Source: DUUS01 sp964416365
GTDB lineage: Bacteria; Bacillota_I; Bacilli_A; RF39; UBA660
NCBI GenBank assembly: GCA_964416365.1
Contig: CAYQDO010000001.1
Location: 7,876 to 71,875, forward strand
Length of the DNA stretch: 64,000 bases
Direction: 5' to 3'
Shown here: positions 17,630 through 25,099 of the stretch, one piece after another
Layout: every line of letters begins with the position of its first letter
Position numbering within the stretch: the first letter of the stretch is position 1
Notes under the pieces: generated by a model
What the model saw: only the letters and a program-made list of their open reading frames with translations
What the model was told of the DNA's origin: nothing
Database searches by the model: none
Translations under genes and position numbers: made by a program

Positions 17630-18367
17630 TCACCTATTATAATAGGCTTTTAAAAACTTTCCCTCACTTTGATTTTTAATAAAATTAAAGCGATTTTTAA
17701 AAATATCGACAATTCTCTTTATATACTTTGTTTTGATATAACTATTATTACTTAAATACCTATTAAGAAGAAACTGATTAAAGACATACTTATGATTTCT
17801 TATTTCTTCATATGTTTTATAAAGAAGAAAGATAATTATTAGATAAGAATTCAAACCATTAAAAGAAAGGTAAATTACAAAGATAATTATACCCAAAATA
17901 CTGATTAAATTAGTTAACTTTAAAGCTTTTTTATAACTAATAAGATTTTCTAAAAAGCATAATAGCACTTTAGATCCATCTAAAGGAATAATAGGAAGTA
18001 AATTAAATAAGATAATCATCTGGTTATAATTCAGAAAAATATTATAACTAATATCATTAATGAAATACATATTCAAGACTTTAAAAATGGGAAACAATAA
18101 CATCTGAAAAATAACTCCTGCCAAGCTAATAATTAGTGTTTCTTTAGTTGTGCTGTTAGAATTCATATTACTATTAATCATACTTCCGAAAGGCAAAATA
18201 GTTATATTATATATTTGATATTTATAAAATTTTAAGAAGATAATATGTCCTAAATCATGAATTAATAAAATTAAACTAATAATTAGAAAGTAATTAAAAT
18301 AACCGGAAAATAAAACACTTATTAATATTAAATAAGTGATAGGATGGATTTTAAATGAATTCTTCAA
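17630..18367 (-). CDS. spoIVFB: SpoIVFB-like site-2 (M50) membrane protease homologue with altered HExxH
   Basis: 245 aa with six hydrophobic segments. The N-terminal FKIHPITYLILI and LLIHDLGH align with B. subtilis SpoIVFB, and the second M50 motif survives as NLLPIIPLDGSK near residue 122. The zinc motif reads H37-D38-L-G-H41, so the catalytic Glu of HELGH is Asp here; the codon GAT was checked on the DNA. The gene follows the spoIVFA homologue and precedes rplU, as in Bacillus. SpoIVFB cleaves pro-sigma-K in sporulating cells. The start is an unusual TTG at 18367, overlapping spoIVFA by 17 bp. Whether it is still proteolytic is open. Confidence 0.78.
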   Translation of the reverse strand: MKNSFKIHPITYLILISVLFSGYFNYFLIISLILLIHDLGHIIFLKFYKYQIYNITILPFGSMINSNMNSNSTTKETLIISLAGVIFQMLLFPIFKVLNMYFINDISYNIFLNYNQMIILFNLLPIIPLDGSKVLLCFLENLISYKKALKLTNLISILGIIIFVIYLSFNGLNSYLIIIFLLYKTYEEIRNHKYVFNQFLLNRYLSNNSYIKTKYIKRIVDIFKNRFNFIKNQSEGKFLKAYYNR

Positions 18368-18884
18368 AATCTAGTATTTCCCCATTTTTCATAAACAAGA
18401 CATACAATTTATTTTCTTTGGCATTAGCTATAACAGTGTTTGCTTCTATATAATCATAAAGTTTTATATTTATATCTTCGACATTACCATACCAATAATC
18501 AATACCATCCATCCCCTGAATAATAATAGTATTGCCATAGTTTTCTTTTTCACCAATATAAACTACTATACCACTTTTAAATGGTGAAACCGTTGTTACT
18601 CCATTTAATAAAGCTCCATCAAGATAAGTATTTGCTTCAGTGTATTGCATTTCAGATTTGTTAACCACTAATTCGTCAGCTTTTGGTAAAACTTTACCAA
18701 AATATTTATTATATAATTTGGTAAAACCACTGAAATTAAAAGTTTTGTCATAAAAATGTTTTTTAAAATACAAAAGATTTTTATCGCTATAATTAACAAA
18801 AATAGATAACACTAAAAACAAAATAATACTAAGTAAGACTCTAATAAAAAGCGATTTAATATATTTTCTTTGATTATTATTCAT
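18351..18884 (-). CDS. spoIVFA: SpoIVFA-like M23-fold membrane protein
   Basis: 177 aa from the ATG at 18884, which has AGGTGA 5 nt upstream (the GTG at 18893 is inside mreD). One transmembrane helix (about residues 14-34), then a C-terminal beta domain with SPFKSGIVVYIGEKENYGNTIIIQG, a degenerate peptidase-M23/LytM-like lysostaphin fold lacking the usual zinc ligands. Size, topology and position before spoIVFB and after mreD match SpoIVFA, the SpoIVFB-holding protein in Bacillus. Confidence 0.72.
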   Translation of the reverse strand: MNNNQRKYIKSLFIRVLLSIILFLVLSIFVNYSDKNLLYFKKHFYDKTFNFSGFTKLYNKYFGKVLPKADELVVNKSEMQYTEANTYLDGALLNGVTTVSPFKSGIVVYIGEKENYGNTIIIQGMDGIDYWYGNVEDINIKLYDYIEANTVIANAKENKLYVLFMKNGEILDFEEFI

Positions 18885-19272
18885 CGATTTCACCTATTAA
18901 ATTATATTTACTAAGCAAATATTTAAGACCTACAACATATATAATTAAATTTAATATAAAATTCTCAATTAAATAATGCCATATATAACTACTTAATCCA
19001 TTATAAATTCCATATATAAGCAAACCAAATATAAAATAATATATTACTAAGAGAAATAACAAAGTAAATGTGGTTTCCTTTATATATTTAAAAATTACAA
19101 TTCTAATTATATAAAGCAAAATAAGAATTATAGTGATTATGGGTATTTTATTTAAAACAATATCTATTATTAAAATTAAATATAGTTTCTGATCAGTTAA
19201 ATAGATAGTATTTAATAATATAGAAGTCACAAATAAATTGGTACTATTAATAATTAAAAAATCTAATATCAT
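18877..19272 (-). CDS. mreD: MreD-like rod-shape membrane protein
   Basis: 131 aa, almost entirely hydrophobic, about five transmembrane helices. There is no diagnostic motif. The call rests on the size, hydrophobicity and position directly after mreC (4-bp overlap at 19269-19272) and before the spoIVFAB homologues. MreD acts with MreC in the elongasome. Shorter than the usual 160-170 aa. Confidence 0.7.
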   Translation of the reverse strand: MILDFLIINSTNLFVTSILLNTIYLTDQKLYLILIIDIVLNKIPIITIILILLYIIRIVIFKYIKETTFTLLFLLVIYYFIFGLLIYGIYNGLSSYIWHYLIENFILNLIIYVVGLKYLLSKYNLIGEIDE

Positions 19273-19892
19273 ATTTGCCTGCTTAAAACAGCAATATAAT
19301 TTAAGTTATATAAATTAACTGGTCTGATTGTTAAATAGCTATCCAAGATATCATATTTTATTTTAATAACTTTACCGATGTAAGTTCCATACAAACTATG
19401 CACGAGATCATTAATTTTAATATTATTATAATTAGATATTTCTTTTACCACTATATTATTTTCTTCATCATGTCCAGCTATCTTGCCCGTCTCGTCATTA
19501 ATGCGAACAATTAAGTTGGTATTATAAATAAACTTAATTTCACTAGTATTTTGATTTAATTTAGTTATTATTCCTACCAACCCTTCATCATTAATAACTT
19601 CATCTCCTAAATTATAATTACTGCCACTAATAACTAAATTATTAAAACCATAACTATTTTTAATAACATTAGTAATGATATATTGATTATTTATTTTAAT
19701 ATTGTTTTTAAAATCTAATAATTCTTGGTATTCATTTAACAGATATACTTTTTCATTTTTTAAAAGTTTAATTTCCAAATTATTATTTCTGATAAAAAGT
19801 ATCTGGTTAAAATTATTAATAATATTTAAAATAGTGCTGCGAAAGATAATTGCTAAAATAAGTATTAAATAAATTAAATAATTATGTTTCAC
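19269..19892 (-). CDS. mreC: Rod shape-determining protein MreC
   Basis: 207 aa: N-terminal transmembrane helix (residues 5-22), a short coiled coil (about 40-62), then the beta-barrel domain with YGFNNLVISGS and GDEVINDEGLVGIITK, the MreC core pattern. It is shorter than typical 280-aa homologues, with a reduced coiled coil and tail. It overlaps radC by 11 bp and mreD by 4 bp. mreB, normally between radC and mreC, is absent here. Confidence 0.85.
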   Translation of the reverse strand: MKHNYLIYLILILAIIFRSTILNIINNFNQILFIRNNNLEIKLLKNEKVYLLNEYQELLDFKNNIKINNQYIITNVIKNSYGFNNLVISGSNYNLGDEVINDEGLVGIITKLNQNTSEIKFIYNTNLIVRINDETGKIAGHDEENNIVVKEISNYNNIKINDLVHSLYGTYIGKVIKIKYDILDSYLTIRPVNLYNLNYIAVLSRQI

Positions 19893-20565
19893 TAGTCGTC
19901 ATCTCTTTAAAAAAACTATAGTATTCTTTACCATTAGTAATAAGATGATCAAGAAGCGGAATACCAATTATATTACCGATCGTAATCATACTATTAGTAA
20001 ATTCCTTATCTTCTGAGGAAGGGTTTACAATCCCAGATGGATGATTATGCATAATAATTAAAGCATCTGCTTTTTCTTTAATAGCATAGTTATAAATTTC
20101 TTTGGGGGATGCAAGGGAACTATTTTTAGTACCTTTATACATAATTTCATAATTAATTAATCTTTTTTTATGATCAAGCAATATAACAATCATTTCTTCC
20201 TGCGCTTTATGACCGATCAAATAGGAAAAATATTTATGAACTAAATCGGTATTATTTATCAAAATTCTTTCGTTTATTTCTTTATTAGCAACTCGCTTGC
20301 CTAATTCAATAGCAGCCAGCAGAGTTACTGCCTTAACCTCTCCAACCCCTTTTATTTCAGTTAACTCTCTAACTGATAAATCATCTAAATTATTGATCGA
20401 TTTAATTTTAGTTAAAATTAAGTTACTTAAATTCTTAACATTATGATTTTTAGTACCTGTTCTTAAAATAATTGCTAATAAATCTTCATTACTTAAATTA
20501 TCTGGACCATATTTTAATAATCTTTCTCTAGGTTTTTCGTTATTAGGTAAATCTTTAATGTTCAT
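19882..20565 (-). CDS. radC: RadC family JAB-domain protein
   Basis: 227 aa: N-terminal helix-hairpin-helix region (NEDLLAIILRTGT, LTEIKGVGEVKA) and C-terminal MPN/JAB domain with the metal motif HNHPSG near residue 172 followed by SSEDKEFT. The molecular role remains unclear in the family. Strong AAGGAGG precedes the ATG. The order SPOR protein-radC-mreC-mreD-spoIVFAB-rplU parallels Bacillus subtilis. Confidence 0.93.
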   Translation of the reverse strand: MNIKDLPNNEKPRERLLKYGPDNLSNEDLLAIILRTGTKNHNVKNLSNLILTKIKSINNLDDLSVRELTEIKGVGEVKAVTLLAAIELGKRVANKEINERILINNTDLVHKYFSYLIGHKAQEEMIVILLDHKKRLINYEIMYKGTKNSSLASPKEIYNYAIKEKADALIIMHNHPSGIVNPSSEDKEFTNSMITIGNIIGIPLLDHLITNGKEYYSFFKEMTTSET

Positions 20566-20574
20566 TTAACCTCC

Positions 20575-21000
20575 TTAATAGCTTGACATTATTAAATTAT
20601 TAAGACTAATTAAAACTTTTTCTGAACCATTAAGCATAGCTTCTTCGTATTCTATTAAAGCTTTAATTAGAGCTTCATCATTAATTGTAATATTTCTCAT
20701 ATAGTAATTAATATTTTGGGTAGTTAAATATTTTTCCATTTTACTAATAACTTTATCATTGGTTAAAATACTATAATAAACCCGATAGACATCCTCATCT
20801 GTAACTATGATTGAATCTTCATATTTTTCCTTTAATTTTTTAGCTCCATCTTCGTTATTAAAAACACCTATTTGAAATGCTTTGGCATTTATAGTATTAG
20901 CAAAAACTTCTTTCAAATCAAAATCAGCATCTTGAAATAAAAGATAACCAAAAGATACACCTAATATTAAAGATAGTAAATATGGGATAATTCTTTTCAT
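20575..21000 (-). CDS. SPOR-like domain membrane protein (SpoIIB position)
   Basis: 141 aa: signal-anchor helix (residues 4-22), then AFQIGVFNNEDGAKKLKEKY followed by VYRVYYSIL, matching a SPOR peptidoglycan-binding repeat (F-Q-x-G-x-F...A...L). In Bacillus spoIIB, a SPOR-containing engulfment protein, occupies the corresponding place near radC, so this could be a shortened SpoIIB. That identification is contextual. GGTGATAGC precedes the ATG. Confidence 0.6.
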   Translation of the reverse strand: MKRIIPYLLSLILGVSFGYLLFQDADFDLKEVFANTINAKAFQIGVFNNEDGAKKLKEKYEDSIIVTDEDVYRVYYSILTNDKVISKMEKYLTTQNINYYMRNITINDEALIKALIEYEEAMLNGSEKVLISLNNLIMSSY

Positions 21001-21100
21001 GCTATCACCAAATTTATTATATTCTTAAATTATGTCAAATAATGTCTGTTTATGTTTTTCATAATAACTTATTATAAATAATAATATTCTTTCCTTTAAA

Positions 21101-21129
21101 ATAAAAAAAAGTAGAATTTCTTCTACTTT
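21101..21129 (-). terminator. Terminator after the AssT-like operon
   Basis: Minus-strand perfect 9-bp stem AAAGTAGAA / TTCTACTTT with GAAA tetraloop, followed by a T-run. Confidence 0.9.
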
Positions 21130-21133
21130 AATT

Positions 21134-21253
21134 TTAAAACATTACAACGTTATAGATTAAATATGCAATTAATATACCTACTATAATCGTAATAACTGTA
21201 ACACCAAGGGCGAAAACAGTTTGTTTTCTCTGTCTTTTTTCTATTTCATCCAT
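21134..21253 (-). CDS. Small membrane protein (39 aa)
   Basis: ORF of 39 aa with a charged N-terminus (MDEIEKRQRKQ) and a single transmembrane helix ending in YLIYNVVMF. It starts 2 nt after the stop of the AssT-like gene and ends just before a strong terminator, so it lies in the same transcript. No clear Shine-Dalgarno; coupling is likely. No family recognised. Confidence 0.45.
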   Translation of the reverse strand: MDEIEKRQRKQTVFALGVTVITIIVGILIAYLIYNVVMF

Positions 21254-21255
21254 TA

Positions 21256-23106
21256 TTAGTTATTTATATAATATCCTGTATTATATAAATTGCCCTCCCA
21301 CTCAATTAGAATTAAATTTTTTCCAGTACCTTTCTTTAAATTAACAGAACAATCATTTACTTCGTAAACATAACCTTTACCATATTCATCAAGTAAGACA
21401 ACATTATAATCTTCTTCATAGAACATGATTTTTAATTTATTACCGGATAATTCAAACGGAATTGAGTATAAAATAGCCTTTTCAAATTTAGCGGCATAAT
21501 CTGTTTCTGTATAAGAATCACTTAATTGCTCTGCTGAGAAGCTATTCGGCATTACTTTTTCAAAAGTGTAATCTTCATCAAATATTGGCATTTTACTTAC
21601 ATAGTTGTAAGTATTAGAAACAGTCATTTTAAATATTTCTTCATCACCTTTTAAAGTAATGATTGTTGAATAGAAGTCACCTTCATCACTTAAAATGCAT
21701 TCACTCATATCTGTATGGAATCCTCTGAAATCACGACCAAACATAATAGTTTTTTCATTTTCTTTAGTATAATAATCACCAAAAGTGAAACTAAAGAAAT
21801 TATCTCCATAACGCCAATCTTCAATAATAGTTTTTTTACTAGAATCTATTGTATAATCATTAGCAGTAGATTTTAAATCAGCTGCTTTAGCGCAAGACCA
21901 AGTATTTGTTAAATCCCAACCATTATTCATTAAAGTTAATTTATTATTATTTAATTTAGCATTGAAATTTCCTTTTGGATAAACAAAATTAGCATCAGTT
22001 GATTTTAATAAATATTTATTAAATTTTGCTGAATAGTAATCTGGATTAGCTAAAATCCAATTAATTTTACCATTCAAATCCATATTAATTAAAGTACTGG
22101 AATAATAAATTCCTACTAAAACACTCTCACTTGATTCATCGTAATATAAAGCATTAATATATCCAAAATTATCTTTTACACTATTCATATGAGCAGAATC
22201 TATTTCTGATAACATCGCAAATATATCATATGTCTTTTCTACTTCACCAGTTTTTAGATTGAACTGTATAACCTTTTCATCTGCTGTAGAATATAAAATT
22301 TTATTATTTGGAATTTCTGTATAATTATGAAAATATGGATTTGCTAGTTCATATGAGTTATACACTTTTCCTAATAAATCAATTTCCAATAAACCTAAAG
22401 CTTTATCTTCCAATGCTTCTGGACTAGCAAGTAATAAATGACCATTTTCTAATCTAGTTAATTGTTTATACACTTGATTAGTTAATAACCATCTTATTTC
22501 ACCTTTTTGATCAAAAGCAGCAGCAGTGTGCCCAACTGGTGTTGAAAGGAAGTAAAAATCATTGTCGTTTGCATCTAATTTACTAGTAATAATTTCAATA
22601 TCCGGAAAATAAATTGAATTATATAAACTTGGACTTTCTATCGGAATACTAATCGTGTTATTAGTTCCATCATTTAATTCTAATATAATTTGATTATTAT
22701 AGTCCATATATAAACCATAAATAGGAATGTAATGAACAGTTTGTTCTTTAGTATAATAAATCAAATCTTTTCCTTCGTCTTTACCTTTAACAGTTATTTT
22801 AACATTTGTTTTAGTAGACGTTTTAAATCCTACTAACGCAGTAAGCGGAGATATCTCATAAGGATTAACAACAATAAGTGGATTAGATATTGTATAATCG
22901 CCATTTTCTATTTTAGTTAGAAATTCTGTATCCATATCATCTTGATTAGAAACTAGATTAATATTATTTTTTAATAAGTTGTATTCATCAAAGGAATATA
23001 GTTTTTCTTTTTGTGAAATTACCTTGTCTTTGAAAATAAAAGCTAAAATGACAGTTATTAAAATAAGAACAACGGTAACTAGTATCACTAAATTCTTTCT
23101 CTTCAT
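21256..23106 (-). CDS. Arylsulfate sulfotransferase (AssT)-like beta-propeller protein
   Basis: 616 aa with an N-terminal signal anchor. An Arylsulfotran_N-like Ig domain is visible around residues 75-160 (NPYEISPLTALVGF and VHYIPIYGLYMDYNNQIIL), then a propeller containing GHTAAAFDQKGEIRWL and DSAHMNSV, the AssT family signatures. AssT moves sulfate between phenols by a transient sulfo-histidine. The segment expected to carry that His (usually a QH dipeptide before the NG...DNG strand) reads PKGNFNAKL here, so the key His seems absent and catalysis is doubtful. AAGGGGTG precedes the ATG. It lies 11 nt after the large prepilin gene. Confidence 0.7.
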   Translation of the reverse strand: MKRKNLVILVTVVLILITVILAFIFKDKVISQKEKLYSFDEYNLLKNNINLVSNQDDMDTEFLTKIENGDYTISNPLIVVNPYEISPLTALVGFKTSTKTNVKITVKGKDEGKDLIYYTKEQTVHYIPIYGLYMDYNNQIILELNDGTNNTISIPIESPSLYNSIYFPDIEIITSKLDANDNDFYFLSTPVGHTAAAFDQKGEIRWLLTNQVYKQLTRLENGHLLLASPEALEDKALGLLEIDLLGKVYNSYELANPYFHNYTEIPNNKILYSTADEKVIQFNLKTGEVEKTYDIFAMLSEIDSAHMNSVKDNFGYINALYYDESSESVLVGIYYSSTLINMDLNGKINWILANPDYYSAKFNKYLLKSTDANFVYPKGNFNAKLNNNKLTLMNNGWDLTNTWSCAKAADLKSTANDYTIDSSKKTIIEDWRYGDNFFSFTFGDYYTKENEKTIMFGRDFRGFHTDMSECILSDEGDFYSTIITLKGDEEIFKMTVSNTYNYVSKMPIFDEDYTFEKVMPNSFSAEQLSDSYTETDYAAKFEKAILYSIPFELSGNKLKIMFYEEDYNVVLLDEYGKGYVYEVNDCSVNLKKGTGKNLILIEWEGNLYNTGYYINN

Positions 23107-23117
23107 TTTTTCACCCC

Positions 23118-24833
23118 TTATCCTACTCTAAATGGATCAGATGTTGTACCTGTTCCGCCAGTAATTTTCGTGTTAGAATTTAAAACTATTACCGGTCTAA
23201 CTCCTGTCTTTTGACCACTATTATCAACTTTAGTAACTCCTCCTGTAGTATACAAGCTATATGCTCCTATAGCTTCTGCAACATTACCGTTACCGTCAAC
23301 ATATAAAGTAGTATTATAGTGTGGGTATGCCCTTCTGTTAAAACTGCTACTACCTGCTACACTGACACTGCTTGTAGATAATACTTTTTTACGATAATAT
23401 GTCCCTAAGCCCCAAGTTGCACCAAAATTTAGATAATTGGAATTACAAGAAAATGTAGAACAATTAGCTATTTTACTATAATCAGCATATGACAATAAAC
23501 CAATTCTACTAGTCATAGTATCGTTTACTGAACTACCATATCCTTTAAGATCATAAGTTGCATTTTTAAGATAAGTACTATAATTAGCTAGGGTTGTTAA
23601 ATAAGTATTTAAAAAAGTTAATAAACCATTAGGATTTTGGGTTAACAAATAATATGTATTTTCACTACTCAATCCATAACCTGAATTACAACAAGATGAT
23701 GGACTACAATACCATCTTTCAGTATGATTTGAAAATGCATAATTGCCAATAGAAGTATTTAAAATTAAACCAATACTGTTATCTGGATATAGCTTAAATA
23801 TACGCCAAGTTTTATTGGAATACGAAACATAATTACCTGTTTGCGGTCCTATATAATAACAAGAATTATCAGATTGATCAGTACAATTATTATCATCACT
23901 AATTACTTGAGCGACATTGTCCATAACTTGATAACTAAATGTAGTTGTTGGAACTGAACCATCACTATTTTGTCTAGTATAAGTAACTGTTCTTGTAAAA
24001 GTACTAGCTGTATTTGTCGCAACACTATCAATTGAATAATCTGCAGTAGATAAATTAGTCGTTTGACCATATCTGTTTATTCCTTGTACAGTAACAGTTA
24101 TTGGACTATTAATAACTACTTTAGTAGGAGATACTGTAGCTGTTATTGTAACAATATCGTTCATTGAGGGTGAAACTATTAATGATCTATTAAGCTCTTT
24201 ATTAATAGAACTTTCTGGCAACTTATAAGTATAGGTTATTGTATAAGTTCCTGGTCTTGTAATATCAACATTACATGTCGCACTAAGGATAACTTCATTA
24301 ATACTTACACTTGTATTTACTGTACCATCAGTATTTACTAATCTTAATGCTGGTGTCCCCCAATCAGATGCATAACTAGATATCTGATCACATGCAAAAC
24401 TTTGATTATAATCAATAATCTTATTTTGAGTTTCCAAATATGACTCAGTTACAGTTTCAGCTGGATAATCAAATCTAACTATACCACTTGCATCTAAAGT
24501 GGCTTTGACAAAGTCTTCTTCACTAGTTGCTCCAATTTTTTCTCCAGTTTGAGGATTTACTAAATTTTCATCTAATAGTCCCTCTTCAATTAAATCGGCA
24601 ACTTTAATAACCAAATATCCTCGATCAGTTTGTAATTGATTTAAAAGTGTGGTATTACCTGATAAATAAGCATCAGCCGAACTGACAATTTTATTTATTA
24701 AAGTGTCATAGTCTTCATTTTTGTTTTTATCAAAAACCTTATTAAGACCAACACCCACTACTAAACCAATGGCAACTAGTATTACTAAGGAAATTACTAC
24801 TTCAATTAAAGTAAAGCCATTTTTCTTCATCAT
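23118..24833 (-). CDS. Large prepilin with Ig-like domains and lectin-like C-terminal module
   Basis: About 571 aa. The class III signal MMKKNG precedes FTLIEVVISLVILVAIGLVVG, so it is a prepilin-type protein. Residues about 180-320 are beta-rich Ig-like segments (TRPGTYTITYTYKLPE). The C-terminal half repeats the module found at 4047 and 5761: YSNKTWRIFKLYPDNSIGLILN, SRIGLLSYADY, TGVRPVIVLN and the tail GTGTTSDPFRVG. Many Cys suggest disulfides. The start is set at 24833 (ATG ATG, GGAAGGTG upstream); the open frame continues to 24974 but that part is leader RNA. A structured RNA precedes it. It probably tips or decorates a pilus. Confidence 0.75.
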   Translation of the reverse strand: MMKKNGFTLIEVVISLVILVAIGLVVGVGLNKVFDKNKNEDYDTLINKIVSSADAYLSGNTTLLNQLQTDRGYLVIKVADLIEEGLLDENLVNPQTGEKIGATSEEDFVKATLDASGIVRFDYPAETVTESYLETQNKIIDYNQSFACDQISSYASDWGTPALRLVNTDGTVNTSVSINEVILSATCNVDITRPGTYTITYTYKLPESSINKELNRSLIVSPSMNDIVTITATVSPTKVVINSPITVTVQGINRYGQTTNLSTADYSIDSVATNTASTFTRTVTYTRQNSDGSVPTTTFSYQVMDNVAQVISDDNNCTDQSDNSCYYIGPQTGNYVSYSNKTWRIFKLYPDNSIGLILNTSIGNYAFSNHTERWYCSPSSCCNSGYGLSSENTYYLLTQNPNGLLTFLNTYLTTLANYSTYLKNATYDLKGYGSSVNDTMTSRIGLLSYADYSKIANCSTFSCNSNYLNFGATWGLGTYYRKKVLSTSSVSVAGSSSFNRRAYPHYNTTLYVDGNGNVAEAIGAYSLYTTGGVTKVDNSGQKTGVRPVIVLNSNTKITGGTGTTSDPFRVG

Positions 24834-24889
24834 CTTCACCTTCCTATTATTTATATAATACCAAATTTTATTTTGATAAACAATACATA

Positions 24890-25020
24890 ATAAAAAAATA
24901 ATGGGATTATTCCATAATTTATGAGCAACTCCACTGTGTTCTATCTTGGGATAAACTTGATAAAGCTGTTGCACTTTAATCCATTAAAGACGGCACAAGC
25001 TAAATGACTTACATTTACAA
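24890..25020 (-). ncRNA. Candidate structured leader RNA with terminator, upstream of the large prepilin gene
   Basis: On the minus strand four helices can be paired by eye: UAAAUG/CAUUUA (25017-25001), CUUUA-AUGGAU-UAAAG (24989-24974), GCAAC/GUUGC (24972-24968 with 24929-24925) enclosing GUUUAUC-CCAA-GAUAGAAC (24956-24938), and an AAUUAUGG/CCAUUAUU hairpin (24919-24897, one mismatch) followed by a U-run. A TATAAT box lies at 25022-25027. This looks like a riboswitch or attenuator with terminator, or a separate small RNA. The AUGGAU apical loop resembles AYGGAY loops of the TwoAYGGAY motif, but only one such loop is clear. Confidence 0.5.
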
Positions 25021-25069
25021 CATTATACTATATATTAAGTTAATTTATTATATCAATTTTTTTAAACAT

Positions 25070-25096
25070 TTAAAAACCACACTACTCGTGTGGTTA
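25070..25096 (-). terminator. Terminator of proS
   Basis: Minus-strand AACCACAC-GAGTA-GTGTGGTT hairpin followed by TTTTAAATG, just past the proS stop. Confidence 0.85.
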
Positions 25097-25099
25097 ATT

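Noticed and set aside
17630..17650. 14-bp palindrome CCTATTATAATAGG at the spoIVFB end as a terminator
   Set aside because: It lacks a T-run on the minus strand and is followed by the rplU promoter.
24834..24974. Extension of the large prepilin frame to 24974
   Set aside because: The extension lacks a ribosome binding site and crosses the structured leader RNA; the class III signal begins at the ATG at 24833, which has GGAAGGTG upstream.
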